Shown piece by piece: positions 47,379 to 59,516 of a stretch of DNA of 64,000 bases. The translations under genes were made by a program, and so were the position numbers. The stretch comes from Crossaster papposus (lineage: Eukaryota > Echinodermata > Asteroidea > Velatida > Solasteridae): the NCBI GenBank assembly GCA_037893245.1, contig JBAIAA010000593.1, positions 248,001 through 312,000 of the forward strand, in the 5' to 3' direction. Under the pieces are notes generated by a model. That model was not told the origin of the DNA. It ran no database searches and worked only from the letters and a program-made list of their open reading frames with translations. Within the stretch, counting starts at the first letter, position 1. The number at the start of each line of letters is the position of its first letter.

Positions 47379-48333
47379 ATGCCACGATTGTCGGGAGATC
47401 AACAACAGCGTGCCCTTGGCATGCTGCAAGGCGGACTGAGCTACCGTGAGGTGGGACGTCGTCTTGGCTGTTCACACCAAACGATATCGGCCCTGGTGAA
47501 CAGAGAAACCCTCCATAACTCTGCAGATGATAGACCTCGATTATGGAGGCCAAGAGTCAACACTGCAAGGCAGGACAGGCAGACGGTCCTAAGTCACCTG
47601 CGGGATCGATTCCGTCCAGCATCCCGGACTGCAGCAGAAATTCCGGGGCGTGCAAATCCACGGATCTCCAGTGATACTGCACGAAGACGACTGCATGACC
47701 ATTGGCGTGTCCAGGGGGGGGGCTTTGGGGGCTGAAGCCCCCCGCACGCGCGGATCCCAAAAAAAAAATGAAAGAGAAAAAAGAAGGAAAGGAGGAAAAA
47801 AAAAACGAAAGAAAAAACGAAAAAAATAAAATTGATTTGATTCAGCCCCCCGCAGGAAAAAATCCTGCACACGCCTCTGATGACTATGGTCTTATTGCCA
47901 GAAGACCATACAGAGGCGCCGTGTTGACGGCTGATGTCCATCGCCGCAACCGACAGAGATGGTGCCAGCAGCATCAGCGGTGCGACCTCATCTGTTGCCA
48001 TTCCTCCCAGACCACCCAGAACTGAGAACCTTCCAGCATGACAACGCTCGTCCCCATGCTGCTCGCTTTACCACTGCATTTCTCCAAGACGAGAACATCC
48101 ACACCATGCAGTGGCCTTCGCTCGCGCCCTGACCGGAATCCCATAGAGCACCTGTGGGATGAGCTTGGGAAACGCGTAGTATGCAGGGCCAGGACACGGG
48201 CAGAGCTGCTTCAGACATTAAGAACTGAGTAGGACAGAATCCAGCAGCAATCCATCAAAAGACTGGTAGGCAGTATGCGCCGACGATGCACTGCCTGTAT
48301 CCAAATCAATGGTGGCCACACACGTTATTGAAG
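47379..48333 (+). pseudogene. Tc1-like transposase pseudogene
   Basis: Starts MPRLSGDQQQRALGMLQGGL with an HTH (YREVGRRLGCSHQTISALV), then RQDRQTVLSHLRDRFRPA and SDTARRRLHD. A MITE interrupts at 47704-47876. The frame resumes DYGLIARRPYRGAVLT. The block with the first catalytic Asp is deleted. The second Asp (FQHDNARPHAARFTTAFLQ) and the Glu (RNPIEHLWDELGKRV) remain, separated by a one-base frame change near 48131. A TAG replaces the Trp codon at 48228-48230, and the end SMRRRCTACI ... GGHTRY is still readable. Confidence 0.92.
47704..47876. mobile_element. MITE/SINE-like insertion inside the Tc1 transposase
   Basis: Ends GGCGTGTCCAGG and the complement of GGCGTGTGCAGG, C-rich subterminal blocks TTCAGCCCCCC, and a purine-rich A-tract core. 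CTGCATGAC/CTGATGAC on the two sides looks like a target duplication. Confidence 0.75.
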
Positions 48334-48414
48334 GGGAACTGACATTGCACCCTATTCAGTTCTTTACTGTAGAACAAACTAATGAGATGGTGTACATGTA
48401 TCTTGGTCAACAAC

Positions 48415-49300
48415 TTGACATGTCAGAATGCATGCAGAATGTCATTAGAGACGCGAATAAGGGCCGTCCCTGTACCACGGCCTTTCCTATACGCAGACTA
48501 ATATGACTCTAGCAACTGATCATTTAGATGGTCAAACAGACGTGACGCTACGACCTCCTCCAGTATCTTTGCAGTAAACTTAATATTAGAAATGGGTCTA
48601 TTTTTCTTCAATTCCTCAAGATTCAAAGATGACCTTTTCACTAGTGGAGTAATTGCCTTGGAAATAGACCTGTCCGAATAAGGTATTCATTGACAATGGT
48701 TACAATGGATGGCAACAGTAACCTTAAATGTTTTCCCCCCAATATCCACGTTGGTAGGCCTATGGGGTACAGTGAACATGATTTTGAAGGCGAGTCGGTA
48801 ATTATAGTCATAAGTTCTCCATCAGAAACTGGATGAAATGCATCCAATACAAAAATATCCTGATGCAGTGGTTCGTCTTCATACAGTACATGTATATCTA
48901 CAGGACTGGGAAAGATGAAGGGTTCTAAATCTCAATCTAAATCCGTGCGCCTCAATTTTGAAGGTGGTTTGGCAAGTATGTCTCTCAGGGGAACATCCAC
49001 ACAATGGTGAACCCTGGTCACAGGGAGCAATTGTATACTGGTGTGGATTGAAGCAAAACCCTTGGTGATGTCATCAGATGAAACTTGAGAGGAGCAGGGG
49101 AATTCCAAGTGAAAAGAAAGAGCTTTGACCTTTTCGGAAATACAAAGAAATATGCTACAATAACAGATTTTAGGGAGATAAATAAGTTGAATTGAAGGAA
49201 ATAAGGAAGGATCTTTTGTGGATGTACATGATTGTATTCGAACATAAAGATCTCTGTTTAGAATGTCTGATGTGAACATTACACCCCAACCCGCCATTCC
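48415..49300 (-). mobile_element. LINE (CR1/L2-like) RT fragment
   Basis: On the minus strand: ELMTIITDSPSKSCSLYPIG (start of the RT region), then NLEELKKNRPISNIKFTAKI, LEEVVASRLFDHL, and SAYRKGRGTGTALIRVSNDI. Stops and shifts interrupt it. The upstream part (49000-49300) may be the endonuclease end but shows no clear motif. Confidence 0.8.
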
Positions 49301-50089
49301 ACCCACACAGTGTGTATTTACCCCCAATCGGGACCCTAAACCCGAAACCCCTTTGTCATCTTTTGTTTGTACTTTGTTTTGTACACTAATGAACAATCGG
49401 GGACGTTTAGAATGATGGGACCGTTCAACTTCCCCTCAATCAAAAATAAACCCAAATACCCACCCGGCGCGGCGGTATCTCAATCATCAATTCCCCACCT
49501 CTACCCCAGCTTGACTCAAGTACACATCGGACTATTATACATTGATTGATATAAGACTAATTTGATCTATGAATACTGCCTTCTGGCAAAACCTTAGACG
49601 AATTATAAGGAATATTTTGGACCCGGTGTTTAAAAAAGACGGTGACCAAACGATTAAGTTGAATGATAAATGAGTGAATTGGTTTGGTAAACTAAATGTA
49701 AGAGTTGTGAATTTGAAAAAGTTGGAAAATAGCTGAGAAAAAATAGATTTTCCAGTTAAATTTGATGTTCGTGGAACTCACATCACGTGACATTATCATT
49801 GCTCCCATTCACGCAGGGCTAAAAAAAGTCTAATTCGCCCGTGGTGAATGTGATGTACTTGTACCGTTCAACAGTTAGGATCATCCTAGTTGCCTCTGAC
49901 ACTCACTTCCAAACGTACGGAGTAGGTTGTGACCCAATTTGTGCTGCTTGACAACCACACGCAATCATGGCGGCCACCCGTACGTCAACCGATGAGCCAA
50001 CGTTCGCAGATCTGTAGGCCCATAGACATGGAGTTCTTTTTTTTCTTCTCCATGTCTATGGTAGGCCTATGTAAGTTATAAATCAAATA
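49301..50089. other. Intergenic; one dispersed-repeat copy
   Basis: 49775-49880 matches the repeat at 21940-22055. The rest is unassigned. A short palindrome with CATAGACATGGAG lies at 50022-50062. Confidence 0.5.
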
Positions 50090-50252
50090 ATTTATTGAGA
50101 GGCTGTAAATTGTGAAATGGGAGGAATATTATCGCTCGGTACAGTTTGGACTTTTCCATTTCACTCGGCTTTTCCTCGTGAAATGGTAAAGTCCAGATTT
50201 TACATTGCGATTATTCCCTCCATTTCACTCTAAGCCACTCAATATTTGTATA
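50090..50252. mobile_element. Foldback MITE
   Basis: Arms ATTGAGAGGCTGTAAATTGT ... GAAATGGGAGGAATA pair with the complements at 50195-50252. The inner arms GTGAAATGGTAAAGTCC also pair. Confidence 0.8.
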
Positions 50253-52314
50253 TTATGTTGTTGTTGTAGGTAGGATATACATTAAAACTATAGATTAAAC
50301 TTTCTGTCACTAAATGAGTCTTTGCTCTTCTCTGTGGAAAGAAAGAAGTTCAGTAAGAAAAGCAGTGTGGTATAACTACAGCCGGCACTCTAAAGGGTTT
50401 GGTCTCGTTGCATTCGTTGAGACTGGAAGGAAGAACAGATGCAATGCAGACAAGCTGTAACAATATAAAGTCTTTGGCAGTCACTGACTTAACTGTCTTA
50501 AAGACCAGTCGCAATTAAGCCAATACAATTATTACCTGACGTTTATATATAATGCATGGATATCCAATAATGTATCACCACAAACGGACACTGCCAATTA
50601 ACACATGAAATACTCCAAATGTGGCGAATGCATGCATAAACATTACAATTTGAAATAAACTAAGGGTATATCAGGAGTGTGGAGTAATGGTAGAATTCGA
50701 AGCATTCGGTAATATAATTAGATTTGCCTCATGGGGATAACTCGTACTCGTATACAAATATAAACAAAGTCGACCACCAACGGATAACAATAGCGTTCCT
50801 CTTTTTTGGTGTAATGAAATAAAGGCATCTAATATACAATGACGTGTGGTTAACAGTACGAGCTATTTGGGGCATTATTAGATACTGTATGTACCAAATA
50901 ATTATGGTCTATGCAGACAGGATATTAAAGACGATGAAGGAAGAATGTTGCAAATTGGGTTTTCAAGTTGCGTAATAAATTCAACGTCGAAATGAATCCA
51001 ACAGTGAATCTGCTTAGGCGACGGCATTTTCCTGTTAGGGAACGGTGATACCTGCCCGTGTGTAACTTTATTGATGTATACATGTATGATTTATCGTTCA
51101 CTAGCCACAATATGTCGAGTATCGTAATGACCGACGACTGAACGTCTATATTTTGCCCTCGCCCAATAGTCTTCCTTGTATTTTTTCCCTAATAAATTAT
51201 CCAAATGCTCTCAAATATATCAAGGTCGTCCTAGGAGCCACTCGACTAGGTCCGTGACCCGTGGTATTTTCTGCCTGGCCATCTTATTATAGCGCGTCGG
51301 TGTCTCTTCATTTATGCCGACCGCAGGTAAATATCCGATGACATACCGAGTATCACATCCGGTAAGGAAGAGAGCATTTATTTTAATGTTTCAATAACAA
51401 TCAAAAAGAAAATATCAAACATCAAACACAATTTGACAGCCATTGATCAATAATTACACCTGTCAACCTGTCAAGCCACTAAACATAATATACTGGACAG
51501 TAAAAGATACGTTAAAGGTAGAGGACGAACGACAAGATACAGAAAAACAAATACGTGCCTATGCACCAAATATTCTCAAGTGAAAACCAAGAAAGTCATG
51601 AATATTCACAATCAGCCAGAACGACCAATGAAACCGGCTGCTTGTGCTACTTTACTAGAGCAACGTCGTCATTTTTAACGCCGTTTTTGACGGATGGTAA
51701 CGTGGTTATCGACTCCAAAGCAACTACGATTATGATCTACGGCACAGGCAGGCAGACGCCAAGACAAATCGACATGGGGCTCTTCTGTTAAGCCAACCTA
51801 ATCAACCATGCAGGCTTTGGATCGTAAGGTAAGCCTTTAGTTTTTTTGTATCAAGTGTGATAACATTGATCGCCAATTTGTTAAAAGCCTCGAATTTAAC
51901 CTCTGTAACTGTATGTAATGTGTATTCGTCAGCTTGTTTTGCTGACATTTTGTGAAAGTCCGATCTGCAAATGTCACAATTTTTAGGCCTAGTTACTTCA
52001 TTACTTGTTGATTTTCGAAAACAATCTAGATATTCAAACACCGTTACGATATTGTAGATGCTCTATTCAGCGCAGTGTATGCTAGCCACAACGTGGCGTT
52101 TGCACCGTCACCTGCAAGACTGTGGAACATATTTGACTTCATTCTTCAAAACGTTTATTTATATTTGTTGATGGATCAAAATACATAACAGATAAAAGCC
52201 AGTATATGATCGTTTAAAGTTACAGGGAAAGGACCTGCTTGAAATAACGACAGAACCTTGCTCAAAGTCAAGACGTCACGTCATGTGACGCGTTAATGTA
52301 TTTTGCGTGCTGCA
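50253..52314. other. Intergenic, no gene supported
   Basis: Short open frames only. An ATG followed by six codons and a strong donor (GTAAGC at 51829) occurs at 51808, but I found no following exon. Confidence 0.4.
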
Positions 52315-52632
52315 TTAAAGGTAGGACACACCATTGGCAATTAACTACATTATCATGAATGGGTGGATTTGGGGGTGGGATTTTACCTGTCCCAAGTTTT
52401 ACAATTATGGATGCGTCGGGCAGTGGTTCTAAAAATAATATTGCGATCGCCAGAGGGCGATCGGGATTTTGTGTATATAAAATTCAATTTTCGGAACAAT
52501 TACAGGATATTTGTGCTGGATGCCTGCAATCAATATTTACTACAATTAATATTTCAAATAAGTAACATATTTATTAATAATTTGGTAGTAATTTTTTCTC
52601 CATATCTGCAAATGGTGCATCCTACCTTCAAG
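52315..52632. mobile_element. TTAAAGGTAGG MITE, copy 1
   Basis: Ends TTAAAGGTAGGACACACCAT and the complement of CTTGAAGGTAGGATGCACCA. Related to 56004-56796. Confidence 0.82.
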
Positions 52633-54354
52633 AGTACACTCAAATTCCTCTCCATCAAACACGCAAACAAATTCAAAATGTCTCAAATTAAAAGCGCTCT
52701 CGTAATTTAAAGGCGTTGGCTTGTAAAATAAGAGAGTAACATTTCCAATAGCGCCCTCTGTCAATCACAATGGGAAAGGTAATGTTTTTTAATGTTGTTT
52801 ATGCTGTTCTTGGAAGATTAGTTACAGCAGCTTGCGTGTACACAAGACACAATGCGGAATATGAGCCATCACCAGAGGTTGCACAAAAATGGTGCAAATA
52901 TTTTCTCAATTTACAATGCTACAAATTATTTCATGAGGTGACAGATGAAAGGTCCCATGCGATGTGGAATAGAACATTCCATCTGTCACCGAATGAAATT
53001 ATTCTTTCCATCGCACGGCCGACGCGAAACATTAATTATTTGTTTTATACAATGCCTGAATAAATCCTTGTCATCTGATTGGTCAGAACGCGACCAGTGT
53101 TGTGGCCGTGCTAGAGAGGTTTTATTCACCATTGAATAGAACCATAACAATTTGTTGCGGTGTGGCCGCGCCATGCATTGGGACAAATAATTCAAAGCAC
53201 GTGATCAACTATCTACTAATCAGATGGCGGTTATTTGTTTAGACGTTGTATAAAATGATATATAATATGAGATCGCCTTGTGAACTTATGGGCATTTGCA
53301 TCATCTAAACAAGATATTTTTTGGAAATTAGGTATCAACCCCAATAAGACCATGGAGCTATAATGTTAAATATTTAATAACTATATCAATTTGAAGTGTA
53401 TGTAAAGCATTATATAGAGTGCCTGCTTATAGTATCATTTGCAGACCACTTACGTCATCATGTCGGCTGACGTCACTGGTTGTGCCCGCCACTTTTGCTG
53501 ACGTAGTTAAAGACTGAAGTGTTCTTATTTACCTGTGAAATTAGTTGGGTTTTTTTACAAGATAATTTCAATTGAGTTGAAGTCTTAAAGAGGTATACGC
53601 TATCCGCATGAGGCGCGTTGCAAAGTAACACCGAACCAATTTATTCCGAAGATTAGAAATAAAGTCTGACATTTCAAACACTGTCTTATGATAGACCTCA
53701 AGCGGAAGATCGATTCCTGAATCCAGTCATCGGAGAATGACTATCCATCTTGTATGCCCGAGTCCGAAACATAATTCTATTTAGGTCAACCACAACTCAT
53801 TTAGAATCACTCAGAATCTATGCGACTCTGCAATCCAAGTCCGGAGTGGATGTTACTCGTACGTTTCAGGTTGCATCTTAGCTCATCTTTGGAGTGTCGA
53901 GTTATTTTGACATTCCGTTTTCGCAGACATGCGCACCTGCGAACATACCCCTTCCCTTCAAAAGCTTCCCATCCATCTTCCATCTCATTTCAACTCTAGC
54001 TGTCCCGTCCTCGACAGATTGGCTGTCCGGGCGTGTAAGTTGAAACCGGTAAAACAGCAAAAACAAAATTCTCAGAAGTAATTGGATAGGGAATATTTCC
54101 GTTTAGCCACAGGCGCCGATTCTAATAATCTTACCAAAAACCTGAGTAATCGTACCATGCTCGGTAAATCAGACCCATTGTGTACAACCAGTGATGTCCA
54201 CCCGCCTTATACTCCGCCAAACTCCTACTATCATCCCACGAGTTTTCGCTGGATTTCCGAGCCTTGCGAATTATACTGCCTCTTTCCATAAGAACAAAAC
54301 TGAATTGAGGGTTATGCGTATTTAAGATTGTAATAATTTAATGCTCTGAGTTTT
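52633..54354. other. Intergenic, no gene supported
   Basis: Inverted short repeats near 52950-53200 (ACAGATG...CATCTGTCACC; GGCCGTGC / GCACGGCC) suggest a decayed MITE. No coding motif. Confidence 0.4.
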
Positions 54355-54747
54355 AAAGGGATCGTATACGTTTGGTAATTGGAACCCACTGTTTGTTTCA
54401 ATCTATATACAGTTATAGATATATACCATAAAACTAACCTGTAAACATTTCATTTCAAAAGGTGGTAGCGATTTTGAGATATTGCCGAAGATCTTGAGCG
54501 GTTATGTCCACGCAGGAAGAATAATCTGCATTTGAATACACAGTCTGAGAAACGTCACTGCAGTAACGCTTCTCAGATTCAATTTTTTTGGGATAAAAAG
54601 TTATATCTTTTTACATAACCGGAGGATTTCGAAGTGAACAGTTTCTAAAAATACATTATACTATCCAAAGCTACTGTACTTCTTACCAAGTCAGTTTTTA
54701 TTGCCATTAATTTTTGGAGTAATTACCAAACGTATACGATCCCTTCA
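54355..54747. mobile_element. MITE with 25-bp TIRs
   Basis: AAGGGATCGTATACGTTTGG at the left and its exact complement at the right, followed by TAATT in both. 393 bp, no coding capacity. Confidence 0.92.
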
Positions 54748-54954
54748 ACATTGGCGGCGGATTCTCTCGTCGAGGACGACGAACGAGCATTCATCCGATG
54801 ATTGAGATGAACAGTTACTTGTTGCGTGTCCGTACATGCAATATGCCAGTCCAGAATTATATTTGCGTGTGCGGTTGCAAATCTGGCATCATTGGACGCT
54901 TGTCTCTGGTGGGTCTTCCGATGTGCTCTAAGCCCTATCTGAGAGAGGCAGACC

Positions 54955-55201
54955 CGGGGGCCGATTTCATAAAACATGTAAGCACAAAACTGTGCTTAGC
55001 ACAAAAAGTCTTGCTCAGTAAAAACAGGTTATCGGCCCAACTACATGTGTTTTTTTCATTCAAAGCGAAAAAGAGCTGAGTACCAGTCACAAACAATAAA
55101 CATCAACTGAAATTATGGTTTGTAACCCTGTTTTTTTCAAGGAAGAATTTTCATGCTAAGCAAATGTTGGTGCTTACACGTTTGATGAAATTGGCCCCCA
55201 G
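54955..55201. mobile_element. MITE with GGGGGCC ends
   Basis: GGGGGCCGATTTCATAAAAC and the complement of GGGGGCCAATTTCATCAAAC, followed by TGTAAGCAC in both arms. Confidence 0.88.
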
Positions 55202-55559
55202 TTTATGTAGTTTTTTTTCGGGCTCTGGTGTCTGGTGTACTTGCTTTTTGCCTGGCCGTCTGTCGCACAAGTTATTTTGGCGTTGTTGCTCAAACTTGAT
55301 TGCAGCTTCATAGCAAGTATACTTCCATAGTGATCTATCGGCAGCTGGTTTTCCCCCCAAGACTTAGTGTCGATGCTTACATGTCTTCATGGTTCTCCTC
55401 GGAGCACAAGAGTGGTTTTTCTAGCATTTGCGGCCATAAAAGATGGTTTTAGGTATTATTTAGATATGCCTAGCCCAGCGTAGTTGTGCCCTGATTAATT
55501 AGTAGGTTTTTCATCCCAGGGATAATCTTCAAAGTTTAGTTCGGGAGTACCAACCAGTT

Positions 55560-55812
55560 AAAAATCTGCGCTTTTCTGTTGACCCCTCCAGTTACTAAAA
55601 CTAATTCATATGAATCCCGCTCCTTCCAATCAGCTGCTGTTCAATTATGGAATAACCTGTGTCAAACAGACAGAGACAACAGAACTATTCAAAACCTGGG
55701 TCAAAACATATCTGTTCAATTTGTATAATATGTTGATTTTAGGACAGCGCATAGGGACCTCACGGTGATATGCCCTATATAAGAATGGTTTATTATTATT
55801 ATTATTATTTAT
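55560..55812 (+). mobile_element. LINE 3' fragment with ATT tail
   Basis: + strand frame with SRSFQSAAVQLWNNL (RT C-terminal signature), a short 3' UTR and (ATT)n at 55787-55811. Confidence 0.8.
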
Positions 55813-56003
55813 TTTTAATTTCTGAAGCACCTTGACATTGTTTTTCCGGTCCTGCCATTTTTAATTATAGATATACCGCAGGCACCTCGTGTATAATTGG
55901 TCCAGCTGTCTGATGTGACGTCGATAACGTAGTTCCACGTTTCACAGCCGTAGGTTAGTGTGGGAATGACGGTAGCCTTCGATATATACTTGGATGTTTC
56001 TAT

Positions 56004-56796
56004 TTAAAGGTAGGATACGCCATTGGCAATTGCTTCAAATGTCAGAAATGGGAGGATATTGGGGTTGTATATTTTGTCACCGACACCACAAACTGGCACC
56101 CTCTGCATCCTATGTGTACAAACAATTTAAGAAATTCGAGAAAAAAATGTATTGCCGAATATATCATTTTGTGCCATGAAGTATAACGTGGCGAAGTTTT
56201 TTATTTCTTAAATCATGTTAATCTGCTAATTTGTATTGAGAAGTTTTGCAAAAATTAGTCAATTCGGTCGTTTTTTGGTTCCACGAAGTGACACTGCACT
56301 CGGTGTCAGTTCGTGAAAACGAAATTGCGGGGGCGCGCTGTGAAAAAGATTTCACGAACTGGCACTGTCTATACAACGTACTCAGGGCAATGCTGTATTA
56401 CGCCGTGTATACGTATCACGTTTGTCTACGAAATAAATATAACTCGATGTTGTCTCCGAAAACAGTTTTCGTTTTCACGCACTGACACCCGTCTTAATCA
56501 TTTACTTATTAATTAACTTACCATATTTTCACAATATAAAAATTGTGTTTCAGCAGTTAACGAATTGTTACGTTTAATGATACCAAAACCCCTCTAGTAG
56601 ACAGATTTTACAATTATGGATGCCGAAAAATAAGCAAGACGATTGGCGTTCGTTTTTTTCACGTACAATTACAGTGTATATATGTAGCGCAATCATTTTG
56701 CTGGATGCCTAGAATCATTATTTACTTTGAAATAAGTAAGATATGATTCGGTAGTAAAAATGTTCGATATCTGCAATTGGGGCAATCTACCTTTAA
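56004..56796. mobile_element. TTAAAGGTAGG MITE, copy 2
   Basis: Ends TTAAAGGTAGGATACGCCAT and the complement of TTAAAGGTAGATTGCCCC. Longer than copy 1, with an interior rich in ACGAAGTGACACTG-type inverted motifs. Confidence 0.82.
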
Positions 56797-56799
56797 GCG

Positions 56800-58660
56800 A
56801 AGACGACAAAATGTAGAGTTTGCCTTTTCTAGTCGTGGTATTTCGTCATTACTTGAGAAAATATTGCCAAGGTAGCAGAACTTCTTCACCGATTTCAGCT
56901 TAGCATCATGTCGACTGTCACAGTTATATCATAGTGATCACGTCCTGGTGCTGATACCTCTGTTTTGGTTATGCTATAATTGTCAAGCCAAACCTTTTGG
57001 ATGCTGTGGAAAGGTGATCAGTATTGTACATGTACTATCCTCCAAGGTGTAGGCAAGCAAGGCAGGGTCATCAGTAGTCTTGGCCAAGACCAAGCTAGCC
57101 CGTTCATTTGTTCCGCGGCGCGCCGTCCGTATTATCTGGGATTATTGAGGGCGCCCTTTATTATCGCCATAATTCCTGGATCTCTTCCACTAGCTAGGTC
57201 TTGGCGCATCGATCACGTGAACCCGGAAAATTCCGAGGACATTCCAAGCATAGCTCAAATAGCTACTCGCCCCCGCATGCGCACTAAGTCGTTTTTGCTT
57301 AATGTAGTGTTCGATTATTATAGTCTGGTTCCCAGACCAAATATTTCTGACTATTTGTGATTTTTCATTTATTATTTAGCCGTTAATGTCACGTGACCAA
57401 AAACTGGAGGAATTGCTTAACGTTCGCGATGTTCGAGTGTTTCTAGGTATTTATAAAATAAAACTCACATTAGCAAAGGTCAACACCAGACGAAATGCCT
57501 AAGACTATCACAGTCATTGTAGTCATTGTGCTATTTTGGGGTAAGAGCCGTTAGAATTTGAATTGTTGCGTCGTCATAGCTACGCTGCTTGTATCGCGTC
57601 ATTATCTATTTTTTTGTCGCCGGCGGCTACCTGACCGGACGTGTAAGAAACCACATTTGGCTATACGTCTAAATTGTAGTGTAGGTCAGGTAGCCGCCGG
57701 CGACAAAAAATAGATAATGACGCGATACAAGCAGCGTAGCTATGACGACGCAACAATTCAAATTCTAACGGCTCTTACCCAAAAATAGCACAATGACTAC
57801 AATGACTGTGATAGTCTTAGGCATTTCGTCTAACCCTAACCCTAACCTTTGCTAATGTGAGTTTTATTTTATAAATACCTAGAAACACTCGAACATCGCG
57901 AACGTTAAGCAATTCCTCCAGTTTTTGGTCACGTGACATTAACGGCTAAATAATAAATGAAAAATCACAAATAGTCAGAAATATTTGGTCTGGGAACCAG
58001 ACTATAATAATCGAACACTACATTAAGCAAAAACGACTTAGTGCGCATGCGGGGGCGAGTAGCTATTTGAGCTATGCTTGGAATGTCCTCGGAATTTTCC
58101 GGGTTCACGTGATCGATGCGCCAAGACCTAGCTAGTGGAAGAGATCCAGGAATTATGGCGATAATAAAGGGCGCCCTCAATAATCCCAGATAATACGGAC
58201 GGCGCGCCGCGGAACAAATGAACGGGCTAGCTTGGTCTTGGCCAAGACTAGGTCATCAGCAAAAAGTAGATCCCCGATTAACATCTCTAACACTTTCATT
58301 CGGGACCTGAAATCTGCGTATATTGGCAACACATTACCATCCATACGAAACTGGATATAGTCTCCACGATCAGCTTTTGTCAAATGCATCCATCAGCATG
58401 GTTGAAAGTGAGAACATGGTTGGTGCGAGAACACATCATTGTTCAGTGCCATTTGTTACTGCGAATGGATCTGAAGATTCGCCATTTTCCTTAACATTGC
58501 CCACCATTGCGTCATGAAAGGAGCGTATAACCGATATAGGGTTTTTTCTGGACAACCCCATCTGTGCAGTATTTTTCCACAGTCCTTCACAATTCGGGCG
58601 ATTCACAATGCAGTGCGCCACCAAGCGTTTGACTCAAAACAGCCACTTTTAAACTTTACG
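56800..58660 (-). mobile_element. Degenerate LINE (RT), split by a palindromic transposon
   Basis: Minus strand, 5' to 3': GLWKNTAQMGLSRKNPISVI, SSDPFAVTNGTEQ, IQFRMDGNVLPIY, the catalytic box LFADDLVL at about 58255-58280, then the palindromic element, then HPKGLA/RFGLTI-like and KFCYLGNIFSS-like pieces at 56800-57065. The same broad clade as the LINE at 23395. Confidence 0.85.
57075..58250. mobile_element. Near-perfect palindromic transposon, Mutator-like (TAGTC family)
   Basis: Left arm 57075-57636, spacer 57637-57683, right arm 57684-58250, nearly identical over about 560 bases. Both ends read TAGTCTTGGCCAAGACCAAG inward. GGTCATCAG is duplicated exactly at 57066-57074 and 58251-58259 (9 bp). 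The target was the LINE RT gene. No transposase. Open frames in the arms mirror each other and are not genes. Confidence 0.95.
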
Positions 58661-58882
58661 GTCGACTTCTTCCGTATATCATACTGTAGTGAAATATCTA
58701 TTCTTCATTGTTCACGGCGAGGTACAACACAAACATAAATGTATTCGGAAGCGTCGTTGATTAAAACATTGTTATTTGCAGAAAAAAATTGGAACTTTAA
58801 TCGTGCGCGTCCAAAAAGACGTAAAAACTGATGAGTTCATGAGTAGTATAGGTGGGGCCGTTTCGACCCCGTTTGGAGGTGC
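58661..58882. other. Possible left edge of the virus-like element
   Basis: The sequence after the LINE end is not repeated elsewhere in the window. No terminal repeat could be tested because the right end is outside. Confidence 0.3.
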
Positions 58883-58980
58883 AACACCGGTGGAGGGTGG
58901 TGGAGGTGCCGGAGGTGCCGGAGGTGCCGGAGGTGCGGGAGGTGCCGGAGGTGCCGGTGTTACACCTCCCTCCACCGGTG
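58883..58980. repeat. GC-rich 9-bp repeat inside a hairpin
   Basis: GGAGGTGCC units, about 8 copies, bounded by CACCGGTGGAGGG and its inverse complement CCCTCCACCGGTG. Open frames on both strands (poly-Gly-Ala and poly-Pro-Ala) come from the repeat. Confidence 0.88.
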
Positions 58981-59516
58981 CATGTGTGGCGTCGCGTACG
59001 TGGTGCTTCCGGTGCCTGTATAGGAGTGGTACCGGAAGTGTCTTTATTTTGTGTGGGGCGAAGTGGTGTTGTGTACGTGTGCGCATGCGCGAATACGTAG
59101 TGAAATAAAACGTTAATGGGTTAAATTGAAAGAAAAGCTTAAAACTGGTTGGTTAAGTTAAATAATACGCTCGATTTTGATTGGTTAAGTTTCATAAAAC
59201 CTAGAATGGTGATTGGTAAATTCAAATTGAAAATATATAATTAGAGTGTGAGATCACCGTGAGGGGGACTCGGGCAAGTTATACATCAATCGACGCTGTA
59301 GAAGATGGCCTATGTGTGACGTCACAGACAAGCTCGGACAAGCTTGGAGATTACCTTGTCTAGTGCTCTGTACAAGTTAAAACCTGAAACGTGTGTTGCG
59401 TTGTGATTGGTCGATTGAAAACAAAAACAAAAACAAAACAGGAATGATTGTCTTGGGTGTAAGAGGTCGGAGAGAGTATAAAAGTAGGAGAGTTTAAAAT
59501 TCAGGTTGTCATTTGT
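58981..59516 (+). promoter_or_regulatory. Promoter region of the WW-PC4 gene
   Basis: Several inverted CCAAT boxes (GATTGGTTA near 59180, GATTGGTAA near 59211, GATTGGTCG near 59405), a CRE-like GTGACGTCAC near 59318, TATAAAAG at 59477-59484 and an initiator-like TTCAGG at 59500. The first ATG is 40 bases after the TATA box, so the leader is very short, as in viral genes. Confidence 0.7.

Larger units (their letters stand above)
47130..48410 (+). mobile_element. Tc1-like transposon, degenerate
   Basis: It is inserted into the minus-strand LINE and carries a broken transposase on the + strand. I did not find clean TIRs, so the limits come from the LINE break points. Confidence 0.75.

Noticed and set aside
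47594..48001. 135-codon Phe-rich frame on the minus strand
   Set aside because: It is antisense to the A/G-rich core of the MITE inserted in the Tc1 transposase.
48932..49396. 154-codon minus-strand frame as a gene
   Set aside because: It lies just upstream of LINE RT pieces on the same strand and probably belongs to that LINE. It has no clear endonuclease motif.
51808..51828. ATG plus six codons and a strong GTAAGC donor as a first exon
   Set aside because: No second exon or promoter was found, and such short matches are expected by chance.
54082..54291. 69-codon frame with a PPYTPP motif
   Set aside because: No neighbouring exon, promoter or homologous family recognised. PPxY-like motifs occur by chance.
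57106..58180. Two 70-125-codon open frames with identical protein sequence in opposite arms of the palindrome
   Set aside because: They mirror each other because the arms are inverted copies. There is no promoter, motif or known family.
58772..59108. Glycine/alanine-rich frame on + and proline/alanine-rich frame on - strand
   Set aside because: Both come from the 9-bp GGAGGTGCC repeat and its hairpin. No conserved flanking domain.
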